A DNA stretch of 64,000 bases, taken from JAOPZW01 sp963807305. GTDB taxonomy: Bacteria > Actinomycetota > Thermoleophilia > Solirubrobacterales > Solirubrobacteraceae. Both the position numbers and the translations under genes were made by a program. The notes beneath the pieces were generated by a model. That model worked only from the letters and a program-made list of their open reading frames with translations, was not told where the DNA came from and ran no database searches. Positions 25,763-34,080 of this stretch are shown one piece after another. Within the stretch, counting starts at the first letter, position 1. Each line of letters starts with the position of its first letter. The stretch lies in NCBI GenBank assembly GCA_963807305.1, contig CAWEBN010000010.1, forward strand, positions 248,001 through 312,000, in the 5' to 3' direction.

Positions 25763-26997
25763 TGCGCGCCGGCCGCGTCCTCATCATCAGCGAGAACGCT
25801 CCCGTCCCGGCCGACCGCCGGGTGTGGAACATCAGCCGCACGCTGGCCGCCGCCGGATGGCAGGTCGTCATCGCCTGTGCCCAGGGCACCGATCGCGACG
25901 ACGCGCCCTTCGAGGTGCTCGAGGGCATCGAGATCCACCGCTACCCGCTGCGCCCCGCGGGCAGCACGCTCGGCTATGCGCGCGAATACGGGCAGGCCCT
26001 GTGGCGCCTGCGCAAGCTGGTGCGCAGGCTCTCGCGGGAGAGGCGCTTCGACGTCGTCCACGCGTGCAACCCGCCCGACCTCCTGCTGCTGGCCGCGCGC
26101 AGCCTGCGCCGCCAGGGCACGCGCTTCATCTTCGACCACCACGACCTGGTCCCCGAGCTCTACCGCTCGCGCTTCGGGCGCGGCGAGGACCTCGGCTACC
26201 GCGCGACGCTCCGCGCCGAGCGCGTGGCCTACCGGATGGCCGACGTCTCGCTGGCCACCAACGGGTCCTACGCCCGCGTCGCCGTCGAGCGCGGCGGCAT
26301 GGATCCCGAGGACGTCTTCGTCGTGCGCAACGGGCCCGATCTCAAGCGCTTCCGCCCGGTCGATCCCGACCCGGCGTGGCGCCGCGGGCGCGCCCACCTG
26401 ATCTCCTACCTCGGGATCATGGGGCCTCAGGACGGTGTCGACCACGCGCTGCGCGCCCTCGCCGCGCTGCGGGCGCTGCGCGACGACTGGCACGCGGTCT
26501 TCATCGGCGACGGCGATGCGCTGCCCGCCATGCGCGCACTGGCCGACGAGCTGCGCCTCGGCGACCACGTCGAGTTCGCCGGCTGGCGCGGCGACGACGA
26601 CATCCGCCTGATCCTGTCCTCGTCGGACGTCTGCCTGGCGCCGGATCCGCCGAGCCCGCTCAACGACGTCTCGACCATGATCAAGATCCCCGAGTACATG
26701 GCGCTCGGACGCGCGGTGGCCTCCTACGCGCTGCCCGAGTCGCGCGTCTCGGCCGGCGACAGCGCGCTCTACGCCGCGCCTGGCGACCCGGACAGCCTCG
26801 GGCGCTGCGTGGCCGAGCTGCTCGACGACCCCGAGCGGCGCGAGCAGATGGGCGCGCTGGCGCGCGAGCGCGTCGAGACCGAGCTCTCCTGGCAGCACTC
26901 CGAGGGCGCCCTGCTGGCCGCCTACGCCCGGGTGCTCTCGCGCCCGGCCCCCTCGCCGGCGTCTCCGCGCGCCATGACCGCTAGGACCTACCTTTGA
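25762..26997 (+). CDS. Family 4 glycosyltransferase
   Basis: GT-B enzyme of 411 residues. Near the start, NAPVPADRRVWNISRTLAAAGW is typical of capsule GT4 proteins, then DHHDLVPELYRSRF in the first domain. The second domain starts ISYLGIMGPQDGVDHALRAL, with EYMALGRAVASYALPESR near the donor site. It is the last gene of the rightward run; strong hairpins follow. Translation is coupled to the sugar transferase, so it probably adds the second sugar to the primed lipid. Confidence 0.88.
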   Translation: MRAGRVLIISENAPVPADRRVWNISRTLAAAGWQVVIACAQGTDRDDAPFEVLEGIEIHRYPLRPAGSTLGYAREYGQALWRLRKLVRRLSRERRFDVVHACNPPDLLLLAARSLRRQGTRFIFDHHDLVPELYRSRFGRGEDLGYRATLRAERVAYRMADVSLATNGSYARVAVERGGMDPEDVFVVRNGPDLKRFRPVDPDPAWRRGRAHLISYLGIMGPQDGVDHALRALAALRALRDDWHAVFIGDGDALPAMRALADELRLGDHVEFAGWRGDDDIRLILSSSDVCLAPDPPSPLNDVSTMIKIPEYMALGRAVASYALPESRVSAGDSALYAAPGDPDSLGRCVAELLDDPERREQMGALARERVETELSWQHSEGALLAAYARVLSRPAPSPASPRAMTARTYL

Positions 26998-27088
26998 GCG
27001 CCAGGGACGGCGCCAACGATCTCGGCCGGCCACCCGGCGGAGAGTCTCGTCCTGCGCTGCTAGCACGCTTGGCGAGAGCCTGAGAACA

Positions 27089-27159
27089 CGCCCCGGGTTC
27101 GTCACCCCCCTACCCGGGGCGCAGGCGGGAGGTCCGTACCACGACGCGGACCTCCCGCC
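27089..27159 (+). terminator. Double strong terminator after the first polysaccharide locus
   Basis: Two hairpins in tandem. CGCCCCGGGT (27089-27098) pairs with ACCCGGGGCG (27112-27121), and GGCGGGAGGTCCG (27124-27136) pairs with CGGACCTCCCGCC (27147-27159). The stems are 10 and 13 bp without mismatch. The second is followed by TCTC on the plus strand. They separate the locus from the signalling island. Confidence 0.75.
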
Positions 27160-27248
27160 TCTCATGTCGAGAGAGAGACGATCCGGCCTTCGGCCGGGGG
27201 ACGGGTGGGTGGGTCCGATTCGCGGCGTGCGCAGCGGCTTCGCCGTCT

Positions 27249-27264
27249 GTGCCGCCTTCGGCAC
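27249..27264 (-). terminator. Hairpin after the NarL-type regulator
   Basis: GTGCCG (27249-27254) pairs with CGGCAC (27259-27264) 15 bases past the minus-strand regulator's stop. A second hairpin, CCGGCC-TTC-GGCCGG, lies at 27183-27197. CTTCG-containing loops recur here; either hairpin could terminate. Confidence 0.45.
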
Positions 27265-27279
27265 CCCTCGGTGAATCCG

Positions 27280-27990
27280 TCAGGCGAGCGGCTCCCGATG
27301 ACCGGGCGCGTAGGTCGCGCGGATCCCGTTGGCCATCTCGATCGCCTCGGCCTGGGAGTGCACGCCGAGCTTGCGCAGGATGCGCTTGACGTGCGTGCGG
27401 ACTGTGTCGCGGGCGAGCACGAGCCGATCGGCCACGTCGTCGACGGTCAGGCCCGCGCACAGGAGGTCGAGCACCTCCCACTCGCGCGACGTCAACGTGC
27501 TGCGCACCGGGCGCACGCCGAGGCCGCCATCGGGCAGGGCGCGCAGGCGCTCGATCAGACGGCGAGCGACGGCCGGCGCCAGCACCGGCTCACCGTCAGC
27601 GGCGGCGCGGACCGCGGCGACGAGGTCGTCGTAGGCCATGCCCTTGACCAGGTGCCCGTCGGCGCCGGCACGCAGGCCGATCATCCCCAGCTCGGCGTCC
27701 TGCGAGCTCGTCAGCAGGACGACGCTGACCTCCGGCGCCCGGCCGGCGATCGTGCGCGTGGCGGAGATCCCGTCCATTCCGACCATGACGACGTCCATGA
27801 GCACCACGTCGGGGCGGAAGTGCACGGCGAGGTCGATGGCGTCGCGGCCGTTGTCGGCCTCGGCGATGACGATGATCCCGGCCTCCTGCAGCGCCGCGCG
27901 CACGCCGCTGCGGAACAGCGCGTCGTCGTCGGCGATGACGACACGAGGCACCGCGGGCCGCAACGGCTCGGCGCCCAGGCTCGAGCTCAT
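27280..27990 (-). CDS. NarL/LuxR-type response regulator
   Basis: Phosphorylation-controlled DNA-binding protein of 236 residues. The receiver domain (about 15-130) has the acidic triad DDD at 21-23, the phospho-acceptor Asp66 in VVLMD and the Lys in GHLVKG. The output domain (about 165-225) reads LTSREWEVLDLLCAGLTVDDVADRLVLARDTVRTHVKRILRKLGV. It resembles the regulator at 29076-29792 along its whole length, so the two arose by duplication. It lies 31 bases downstream of the single-domain receiver and is the last gene of the minus-strand signalling operon. Partner kinase unknown; one of the neighbouring kinases is likely. Confidence 0.9.
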   Translation of the reverse strand: MSSSLGAEPLRPAVPRVVIADDDALFRSGVRAALQEAGIIVIAEADNGRDAIDLAVHFRPDVVLMDVVMVGMDGISATRTIAGRAPEVSVVLLTSSQDAELGMIGLRAGADGHLVKGMAYDDLVAAVRAAADGEPVLAPAVARRLIERLRALPDGGLGVRPVRSTLTSREWEVLDLLCAGLTVDDVADRLVLARDTVRTHVKRILRKLGVHSQAEAIEMANGIRATYAPGHREPLA

Positions 27991-28021
27991 TGGCGCAGTA
28001 TGCCGCCGCGCGGCGGCTGGT

Positions 28022-28390
28022 TCACGCGCGCAGGCGGCCGCCCAGGGCGCGCACGGCTCTGGCCGCGACCGTGAGATCCGTCGTCTTCGGCACGTGCAGC
28101 GCGATCTCGTCGACCGCGGCCCCGGCCACGTCGGCCGGCCGGTGGCCCGAGAAGGTCACGAGCGCAGCCTCCGGCGCGGCGCGGCGCAGGCCGATCAGCA
28201 GGGCCTCGGGATCGGGGCCGGGCATCTCCAGATCGAGCACGACGACCTCGGGTTGCTCGTCGGCCGCGAGCTGCACGGCGGCGTCGCCGTCGCCCACCTC
28301 ACCGACGATCTCAACGCCGTCCCCGGACTCGAGCGCGTAGCGCAGCAGCGTTCGCAGCTCCGGGGTGTCGTCGCAGAGCAGGATCCGCAC
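28022..28390 (-). CDS. Single-domain receiver protein
   Basis: Stand-alone receiver of 122 residues, the size of CheY/Spo0F. It has the acidic pair DD at 7-8, phospho-acceptor Asp53 in VVVLDLEMP, Thr/Ser at FSGH and the Lys near residue 101 in PKTTD. There is no output domain, so it probably relays or competes for phosphate among the kinases and regulators encoded beside it. It lies 8 bases after the kinase-like gene. Confidence 0.85.
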   Translation of the reverse strand: MRILLCDDTPELRTLLRYALESGDGVEIVGEVGDGDAAVQLAADEQPEVVVLDLEMPGPDPEALLIGLRRAAPEAALVTFSGHRPADVAGAAVDEIALHVPKTTDLTVAARAVRALGGRLRA

Positions 28391-28398
28391 GTGGGTGC

Positions 28399-29079
28399 CT
28401 AACCCTCGGCGGGAAGGGTGAAGGTGACGAGCGTCGTGCCGTCGTCGTCCTGGGCCAGCGCGATCGTGCCGCCATGCAGCTCCACGAGCCGGCGGCTCAC
28501 GGTGAGCCCGACCCCGGCGCCGACCAGCGGGCCGCGCCCGCGCGCGCGGGCGAAGGGCGCGAAGGGATCGCCGGTCGTCGGCGTGCCGTCGTCGCGGATC
28601 TCCACGCGGACGGCGCCGTCCTCCTCGGCGGCCTGGACCTCGACATTGCGCGCGCCGGCGGCGAGCGCGACGCGCAGCAGGTGGACCAGCAGGCGGGCGA
28701 CGAGCTCGCGGTCGGCGCGGACGATGGGCAGAGGGCCGGCGCGGACGTCCGCGCCGGCGTCGCTCAGCTCGTCGGCCAGCCGCCGGCGTGCGGCGTCGAG
28801 AGCCTCATCGAGCGCGACACGCTCGGCCGCCGGCTCGGCGCGCCCGGCTGCGGCCAGGTCGAGCAGGTCGTCGACGAAGCGCTGTGCGCGCTCGGTGCCG
28901 GCCGACAGGCCCCGCAGCGCGTCGCCCAGCTCGGGATCGCGCTCGCCGCGTTGCTCGAGCACGACGAGGTAGCCGCGCAGAAGCGCGACCGCCTCGCCGA
29001 GTTGATGCGCGGCCTGGGCCGCGTAGGCGTCGAGGTCTGACTCGGCGCCGCTGTAGGCCGGCGCGGCCTGCGGAGTCAC
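28399..29079 (-). CDS. Sensor-kinase-like protein with degenerate ATP-binding domain
   Basis: Soluble protein of 226 residues that looks like the core of a histidine kinase. The N-terminal coil has a possible phospho-His at 25 (AAHQLGEAVALLRGY), but the surrounding H-box is weak. The C-terminal half resembles a HATPase, with IRDDGTPTTGDPFAPF and GAGVGLTVSRRLVELHGG. The N-box Asn that holds magnesium-ATP is absent: the helix reads LVHLLRVALAAGA. It may be a pseudokinase or phosphotransfer protein. The GTG start overlaps the stop of the upstream regulator by four bases (GTGA). Confidence 0.75.
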   Translation of the reverse strand: MTPQAAPAYSGAESDLDAYAAQAAHQLGEAVALLRGYLVVLEQRGERDPELGDALRGLSAGTERAQRFVDDLLDLAAAGRAEPAAERVALDEALDAARRRLADELSDAGADVRAGPLPIVRADRELVARLLVHLLRVALAAGARNVEVQAAEEDGAVRVEIRDDGTPTTGDPFAPFARARGRGPLVGAGVGLTVSRRLVELHGGTIALAQDDDGTTLVTFTLPAEG

Positions 29080-29792
29080 GCGGGTGCCACGCCGTCCAGC
29101 ACGAGCCCCGAGCGCAGGCCGGAAGCGGCCTTGACCGCCTCCTGACGTGAACGCACGCCGAGCTTGCGAAGGACGCTCTTGATGTGCGAGCGGACGGTCT
29201 CGACCGACAGCACGAGCGTGTCGGCGATCTCGTCGGTCGAGCTCTCCTGGCACAGCAGGTCGAGCACCTCCCACTCCCGCGGCGTGAGCGGGCTGCGGAT
29301 CGGGCGCATGCCCGAGCCGTCCTCGCGCACGCGGCGCATGCCCTCGATGAGACGCATCGTCAGCGCTCGCGAGACCACGGCCTCGCCGTCCCTCGCGCAC
29401 CGCAGCGCGCGCGGCAGCGCGTCGACGCCGACGCTCTTGCACAGGAAGCCGGAGGCTCCCGCGCGCAGCGTCATGAGCCCGACCTCCTCGCTGTCGGACG
29501 AGGTGAGCATCACCACCCGCACGTCGGGCGCCTGATCGACGATCTGACGCGTGGCGGCGACGCCGTCCATCCCCGGCATGACGAGGTCCATGACCACGAC
29601 GTCCGGCTTGTAGTAGACGCTCAGCTCGATGGCTTCGCGACCGTTGCCGGCTTCGGCAATGACCGTGATGCCTGCTTTCTGAAGCACATCGCGCAGCATC
29701 CTGCGCGCGAGCGGATCGTCATCGACGACGATGACCTTCAATGGCTCGTCGTCGCCATGAGGGCGCGTGCCCTCGAGTTCCTGCTGTGACAT
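29076..29792 (-). CDS. NarL/LuxR-type response regulator
   Basis: Response regulator of 238 residues, first gene of the signalling operon. The receiver has DDD at 24-26, phospho-acceptor Asp69 in VVVMDLVMPGMDG and Lys in GFLCKS. The output helix-turn-helix reads LTPREWEVLDLLCQESSTDEIADTLVLSVETVRSHIKSVLRKLGV. The ATG at 29792 follows GGGGGGAAAC. The long upstream region has several GGGGTA boxes resembling the heptamers bound by NarL-type regulators, so autoregulation is plausible. Confidence 0.9.
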   Translation of the reverse strand: MSQQELEGTRPHGDDEPLKVIVVDDDPLARRMLRDVLQKAGITVIAEAGNGREAIELSVYYKPDVVVMDLVMPGMDGVAATRQIVDQAPDVRVVMLTSSDSEEVGLMTLRAGASGFLCKSVGVDALPRALRCARDGEAVVSRALTMRLIEGMRRVREDGSGMRPIRSPLTPREWEVLDLLCQESSTDEIADTLVLSVETVRSHIKSVLRKLGVRSRQEAVKAASGLRSGLVLDGVAPA

Positions 29793-29848
29793 GTTTCCCC
29801 CCGGAGTTTGCCCCTTGCGTAACCGGTGCCGCCCATGTCTGACGGCAA

Positions 29849-30149
29849 GGGGTATGAAACTGCACGGAGGCCGATCTGTGGGGGTACTTTCCTACCCCAC
29901 TGCCGCACGGCTACCCCACTGCCGCACGGGCGGCCCCCTGGGGGGTAGACGGGGAACCGCCCGGCGGCCGCAGGGCGGCATGAGGCGAGTCAGCTCGACT
30001 GCCTCCCGCCGCGTGTGCGACAGGCGCACGATCGGGAGGGCGTCGTTGCCGCAGGACCGTGCGCCACGGAACGTAGCCCCGGCCTCCGCGAGCAGACGGG
30101 TGAGTTGCGTGCGCCTCCGCGGGGGGGAGACGCCGGGGACGCTGGGGTA
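29849..30149. promoter_or_regulatory. Divergent regulatory region with repeated GGGGTA/TACCCC boxes
   Basis: Within the 448-bp gap between the regulator operon and the hybrid kinase gene, GGGGTA occurs on the plus strand at 29849, 29881, 29942 and 30144, and TACCCC at 29893 and 29912. Two of them form an inverted pair at 29878-29900 (GTGGGGGTA and TACCCCAC around CTTTCC). TACCCCA differs by one base from the NarL heptamer consensus TACYYMT. I see no gene in this gap. Confidence 0.5.
29892..29929. repeat. Perfect 19-bp tandem duplication
   Basis: CTACCCCACTGCCGCACGG is repeated exactly at 29892-29910 and 29911-29929, duplicating a TACCCC box in the divergent control region. The duplication may raise the number of regulator-binding sites. 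Confidence 0.9.
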
Positions 30150-30240
30150 CGAACTTCCCCACCTTGTGCGGTAACGTGCCGCTTTGATTCGGGACGTACA
30201 GCAGCACATATGACGTGCAGACCCGGGGGGGTTATAGGGA

Positions 30241-32427
30241 ATGGTCGGATCGGATTCCGACGGGGGCAATTCCCGAGCGCAGCGGAGGACGGTCGGGCGA
30301 CGCGTCGAGGACGTGAGTCGTCGCGACCTCGAAGCCAGCTCGCTCGCGAGCTGGTCACGCGCGCTCGACGATCAGCGCCGTGAGCTGCTGGCCGGAGTCG
30401 GCCACGAGCTCAAGACGCCGCTGTCCATCGTGCTCGGCCTGTGCGGGCGCCTGCTCGCAGCGGCCGACCTCGGCGACGGCCAGACCGAGGACGTCCGGCG
30501 TATCCGCGCCAACGCCTACGTGCTGCTCAAGCGCGTCGAGGAACTGCTGCAGGTGTCGCGCCTCGACGGCGGCCACCTCGAGCTCGAGCCGCGCGACGTC
30601 GACGTGGCCCGCCTCGTGCGCTCGAGCTGCGACGGCTTCGCCAGCGTCGCCGAGCTGCGCGACCAGAGCCTGATCCTCGAGTCTCCGCCGGAGCTTCCGG
30701 CGCGGCTGGACGAGGAGAAGGTGCTCTCGGTCGTCTCCAACCTGCTGGCCAACGCGCTGAAGTACGCGCCCACCGGCGGCATCGTGCGCTGCACCGTCGC
30801 AAGTGCCGGCGAGCGGCTGCGGATCGAGGTCGCCGACAGCGGCCCCGGCGTGGACGACGGGCTGCGCGAGACGATCTTCGAGCGCTACCAGCGCGGCGCG
30901 GGGAGCGCGGCGCGGCCCGGGGGCACCGGCCTGGGGCTGGCGATCGTGCGCGACCTCGTGACGCTGCACAACGGCATGGTCACCCTGACCGACGCCCCCG
31001 AGGGCGGCGCGCTCTTCGTGGTCGACCTGCCCGTCAACGTCGACGGCAGCAGCGACGGTGAGGGCGCCAGGGCCCTCCCCGGGATCGACGTGGCCGAGCG
31101 CCAGCGCGCGACGGTCGAGCGGCTGCGGGCCGAGCTCGACGCCGACGGGCGCCGCGACGCGCCGGCGCTGGCCGGCGACCCCGGCACCGATCGCGCGAGG
31201 ATCCTCATCGTCTCCCGCGACTCCGAGCTCGGGGCCTACGTCGCCGAGCTCCTCGGCCGCCGCTACGACGTGGTCCACGCGCTCGACGCGCTGGCGGCCG
31301 CGCGCGTCATCGCCGACGGCCGCCCCGACGCCGTCGTGCTCGACGCCGCCGCGGGCTCGAGCGCGATCGCCGCGCTGCGCCGGCGCCTCGGGGAGGCGCC
31401 GCTGCTGACGCTGGCGGCCTCGCCCGACGACGTGCCCGGCCTGCTGCTGGCGGGAGCGCACGACTGCGTCGTCAAGCCGTTCGACGCCGCCGAGCTGCAG
31501 GTCCGCCTCGACGCGCTGGTCGCCCGTGGCCGCGTCCACGCGCGCCGCGAGACCGCCCTCGCCGGGCTCGACCGCGCCTTCCACGTCGCGCCGGCGGCGA
31601 TGGCGCTGATCTCGCCCGAGGGCCGGATCGTGCGCGTGAACCGCTCGCTGTGCACCCTGCTGGGCTTCGGCGCCGACGAGCTGGTCGGGCGCACGGTGCA
31701 GGACCTCACGCACCCGGCCGACCTGCCCGACGAGGAGGTCCGGCGGCGGCTCGTGCTCGAGCGACGCGTCATCGTCGACCGCGGCACGTGGCGGCTGGCG
31801 CGCGGCGACGGCTCGTACCTGCGGGTCGGGGCCTCGGCCTCGCTGGTGGACGCATCAGACGGCGCCGAGGCCTGCCTGCTGTGGCACCTCACCGACGCGC
31901 CGGAGGACCAGCGCACCACCGGAGCCGGCGTCCTCGCCGGCCCTCCCGGCCAGCGCGCCTTCGAGCGCGCCGTGCGCCACCAGCTGCTGCGCTGCCGGCG
32001 CTACGGCGAGCAGGCGGCGCTCGTGCGCTGCTCGCTGCCCGGGCTGCCCGAAGTGCGCTCGAGCCACGGCACCGAGACGGCGGACAAGCTCGTCGCCGGG
32101 ATCCTCGACGGCGTGCGCCGGCGCCTGCGCGGCACCGACGTCGTCGCCTACGTCGGCGACCACGAGATCGCCGCGCTGCTCGCCCACGCCGACATGGACG
32201 CGGCCAAGACGACGGCCGACGCCATCCGCGAGGCGGCGCAGAACCTGCGTGTGGAGACCTCGCACGGGCCGGTGGGCACCGACGCGAGCGTCGGCGTCGC
32301 CTCACTCGTGGGAGCGGGCTCGCCCGGTCGCGCGTTCGCCGATGCCGGTCTGGCGATGCACACCTACCCGGGCGCCCCGTACGTCGGCCGGTTCGTGCGC
32401 CGGCGCGCCGGGCTGCGCCACGGCTAG
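30241..32427 (+). CDS. Hybrid histidine kinase with receiver, PAS and degenerate GGDEF domains
   Basis: Soluble signalling protein of 728 residues with no clear membrane helix. Order: dimerisation/phospho-acceptor domain with His55 in GVGHELKTPLS; HATPase (about 150-265) with the N-box NLLANALKYAP, DSGPGV and GTGLGLAIV; a receiver-like domain (about 310-430) ending in VVKPFD; a PAS domain (about 440-545, FHVAPAAMALISPEGRIVRVN); and a C-terminal cyclase-like domain (about 565-715). In that last domain the active-site GG(D/E)EF loop reads YVGDHEIA, so diguanylate cyclase activity is doubtful. The order, with kinase first and PAS behind, is unusual. Its stop overlaps the convergent SDR stop by three bases within CTAG. 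It probably phosphorylates a neighbouring regulator. Confidence 0.85.
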   Translation: MVGSDSDGGNSRAQRRTVGRRVEDVSRRDLEASSLASWSRALDDQRRELLAGVGHELKTPLSIVLGLCGRLLAAADLGDGQTEDVRRIRANAYVLLKRVEELLQVSRLDGGHLELEPRDVDVARLVRSSCDGFASVAELRDQSLILESPPELPARLDEEKVLSVVSNLLANALKYAPTGGIVRCTVASAGERLRIEVADSGPGVDDGLRETIFERYQRGAGSAARPGGTGLGLAIVRDLVTLHNGMVTLTDAPEGGALFVVDLPVNVDGSSDGEGARALPGIDVAERQRATVERLRAELDADGRRDAPALAGDPGTDRARILIVSRDSELGAYVAELLGRRYDVVHALDALAAARVIADGRPDAVVLDAAAGSSAIAALRRRLGEAPLLTLAASPDDVPGLLLAGAHDCVVKPFDAAELQVRLDALVARGRVHARRETALAGLDRAFHVAPAAMALISPEGRIVRVNRSLCTLLGFGADELVGRTVQDLTHPADLPDEEVRRRLVLERRVIVDRGTWRLARGDGSYLRVGASASLVDASDGAEACLLWHLTDAPEDQRTTGAGVLAGPPGQRAFERAVRHQLLRCRRYGEQAALVRCSLPGLPEVRSSHGTETADKLVAGILDGVRRRLRGTDVVAYVGDHEIAALLAHADMDAAKTTADAIREAAQNLRVETSHGPVGTDASVGVASLVGAGSPGRAFADAGLAMHTYPGAPYVGRFVRRRAGLRHG

Positions 32428-33311
32428 GAGGTGAGCTGGCGCGGCTCCTCGCCGGGCTCGAGGCCCGGCTCGGAGTGGGCCGCGCGCAGCTCGTAGGCGG
32501 CGCGGGCCTGCTTGTCGGCGCCCATGAGGACGCGGTCGGCCTTCAGCGCGCGGGCGACGCCCTCGCTGGCGCGGCGCGGCAGCAGCGCGCTGATGCGATG
32601 GATGTGGCGGCTGGAGCGCGGCACCCACACGTCGACGACGGCGTGCTTGAGCGCGTCGACGATCGCGTCGGCCACGTCACCGGGCTCGAGCTTCTTCATC
32701 CCCCGGGCGTCCTCGATGCCGGCGCCGAGCTCGGTCTTGACCACGAACGGCAGGACGTAGCTGAGCTCGACGGCCGAGCCCTCGATGTGCAGCTCGCCGC
32801 GGACGGCATCGGTCAGGCCGATCACGGCGTGCTTGGTGGCCGAGTACGTCGCGCCGCCGGGGGCGCCGTACTTGCCGGCCTGGGAGGCGATGTTGACCAC
32901 ATGGCCGCGGTTGCGGGCCATCATGCGCGGCAGGGCGATCTTCATGCCGTGGATCACGCCGTGGAGGTTGATGTCGACCATCCGCACGGCGGTCGCGTCG
33001 TCCTCGTCGATGAACCGTCCAACGGGCATGATGCCCGCGTTGTTGACGAGCACGTCGAGCGGGCCGAAGCGCTCCTCGGCGGCGTCGACGAAGGCCTCGA
33101 ACGAGTCGCGACTGGTCACGTCGAGCGCGAACCCGGCGGCGTTGGGCCCCACCTCGACCGCCGCCTGCTCGGCGAGTTCGGCGTCGAGGTCCCCGATCGC
33201 CACTTTCATGCCCTCGCGGGCGAAGGCCTGCGCCGTCGCCTTGCCGATGCCGCGCGCGGCGCCGGTGATCGCGGCCACCTGGCCGACGAGGATGCGGGGC
33301 TGCTTGGCCAT
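32424..33311 (-). CDS. Short-chain dehydrogenase/reductase
   Basis: Classical SDR of 295 residues, NAD(P)-dependent. TGAARGIGK binds the cofactor, NNAGIMP is the structural Asn motif, and the catalytic set is Ser in NIASQAG, Tyr and Lys in YSATK. The C-terminal 45 residues extend beyond the usual 250 and are basic, then Glu/Pro-rich. The ATG at 33311 is preceded by AGGAGG 12 bases upstream. No link to the polysaccharide genes is evident; substrate unknown. Confidence 0.88.
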   Translation of the reverse strand: MAKQPRILVGQVAAITGAARGIGKATAQAFAREGMKVAIGDLDAELAEQAAVEVGPNAAGFALDVTSRDSFEAFVDAAEERFGPLDVLVNNAGIMPVGRFIDEDDATAVRMVDINLHGVIHGMKIALPRMMARNRGHVVNIASQAGKYGAPGGATYSATKHAVIGLTDAVRGELHIEGSAVELSYVLPFVVKTELGAGIEDARGMKKLEPGDVADAIVDALKHAVVDVWVPRSSRHIHRISALLPRRASEGVARALKADRVLMGADKQARAAYELRAAHSEPGLEPGEEPRQLTS

Positions 33312-33402
33312 CTAGGGACGTGCCTCCTACGAAAAGTGAACGATGCGTCACCGAACGCTAGCGCAAGCGTGCCAGCCCGCGGGCGGTCGTTCCCGCCGAG
33401 AC

Positions 33403-34065
33403 CTACGGGATGAACTCGGGGCCCTTGTCGGTGAAGGCCTTGCGGAAGTCGCGCATGGCCCCGATCGCCCCGGTCGTGAGCGCGGGGCAGGTGATCGACT
33501 TCGTCCAGGCCGTCGCGGCGAACTGGGCCGGCATGTTCGTGTTGTTCTCGAACAGCAGGACGTGGTAGCCGGCGGTGCCGTTGAAGGGCTCCTCGGCCAA
33601 CTTGCGCAGCTTGGCCACGTCGGCGGCCGGCGTGCCCGGCTTGTACTGGAACTCGATGCGCCCGTGCTCGAGCGTGTGGACGAAGTTCTCCTTCGGCGGC
33701 GAGTTGCCGGCGCGGTAGATGCCGTCCTGCGCCGGCGTCGGGTTGTGGTTGCCCGACGTGGGCGGGTTCGTCTTGTAGGTGACCTTGCTCGCCGTGTGGT
33801 TGCGGCCCTCGGACTTGAACTGCGAGAAGGTGCAGCCCGCGGCCTTCGCGTCGGCGGTGAGCTTCGAGATGTTGGCCGACGAGTCGCCCTTGCTGCTGCC
33901 GCCGGCCAGCGCGACGATCGCGATGACGGCGATCACCGCCAGGCCCAGCACCACGCCGCCGCCGATCTGCAGCGTGCGCTTGCGCGAGGCGGCCTTGCGC
34001 GCCTCCTCCTCCTTCGCGAGGCGCTCCTGGCGCCGGCGCTCCTTCTCCTCGGATCGATGGGCCAT
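33403..34065 (-). CDS. DUF3105 membrane-anchored protein
   Basis: Protein of 220 residues. A highly charged, coiled-coil-like cytoplasmic start (SEEKERRRQERLAKEEEARK) precedes one membrane helix (about 35-55), and the rest lies outside. The outer part carries the DUF3105 signatures: PPTSGNHNP, and HTLEHGRIEFQYKPGT with its His and Glu residues that may bind metal. The function of the family is unknown. It lies 15 bases after the hydrolase gene on the same strand, so the two are probably cotranscribed. Confidence 0.85.
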   Translation of the reverse strand: MAHRSEEKERRRQERLAKEEEARKAASRKRTLQIGGGVVLGLAVIAVIAIVALAGGSSKGDSSANISKLTADAKAAGCTFSQFKSEGRNHTASKVTYKTNPPTSGNHNPTPAQDGIYRAGNSPPKENFVHTLEHGRIEFQYKPGTPAADVAKLRKLAEEPFNGTAGYHVLLFENNTNMPAQFAATAWTKSITCPALTTGAIGAMRDFRKAFTDKGPEFIP

Positions 34066-34080
34066 GGGCGATCCGGAAGC

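Noticed and set aside
27183..27197. REP-like or mobile repeat from the CCGGCC-TTC-GGCCGG hairpin
   Set aside because: Only isolated short hairpins with TTCG-type loops are seen, with no flanking transposase or repeated copies; terminator role is simpler.
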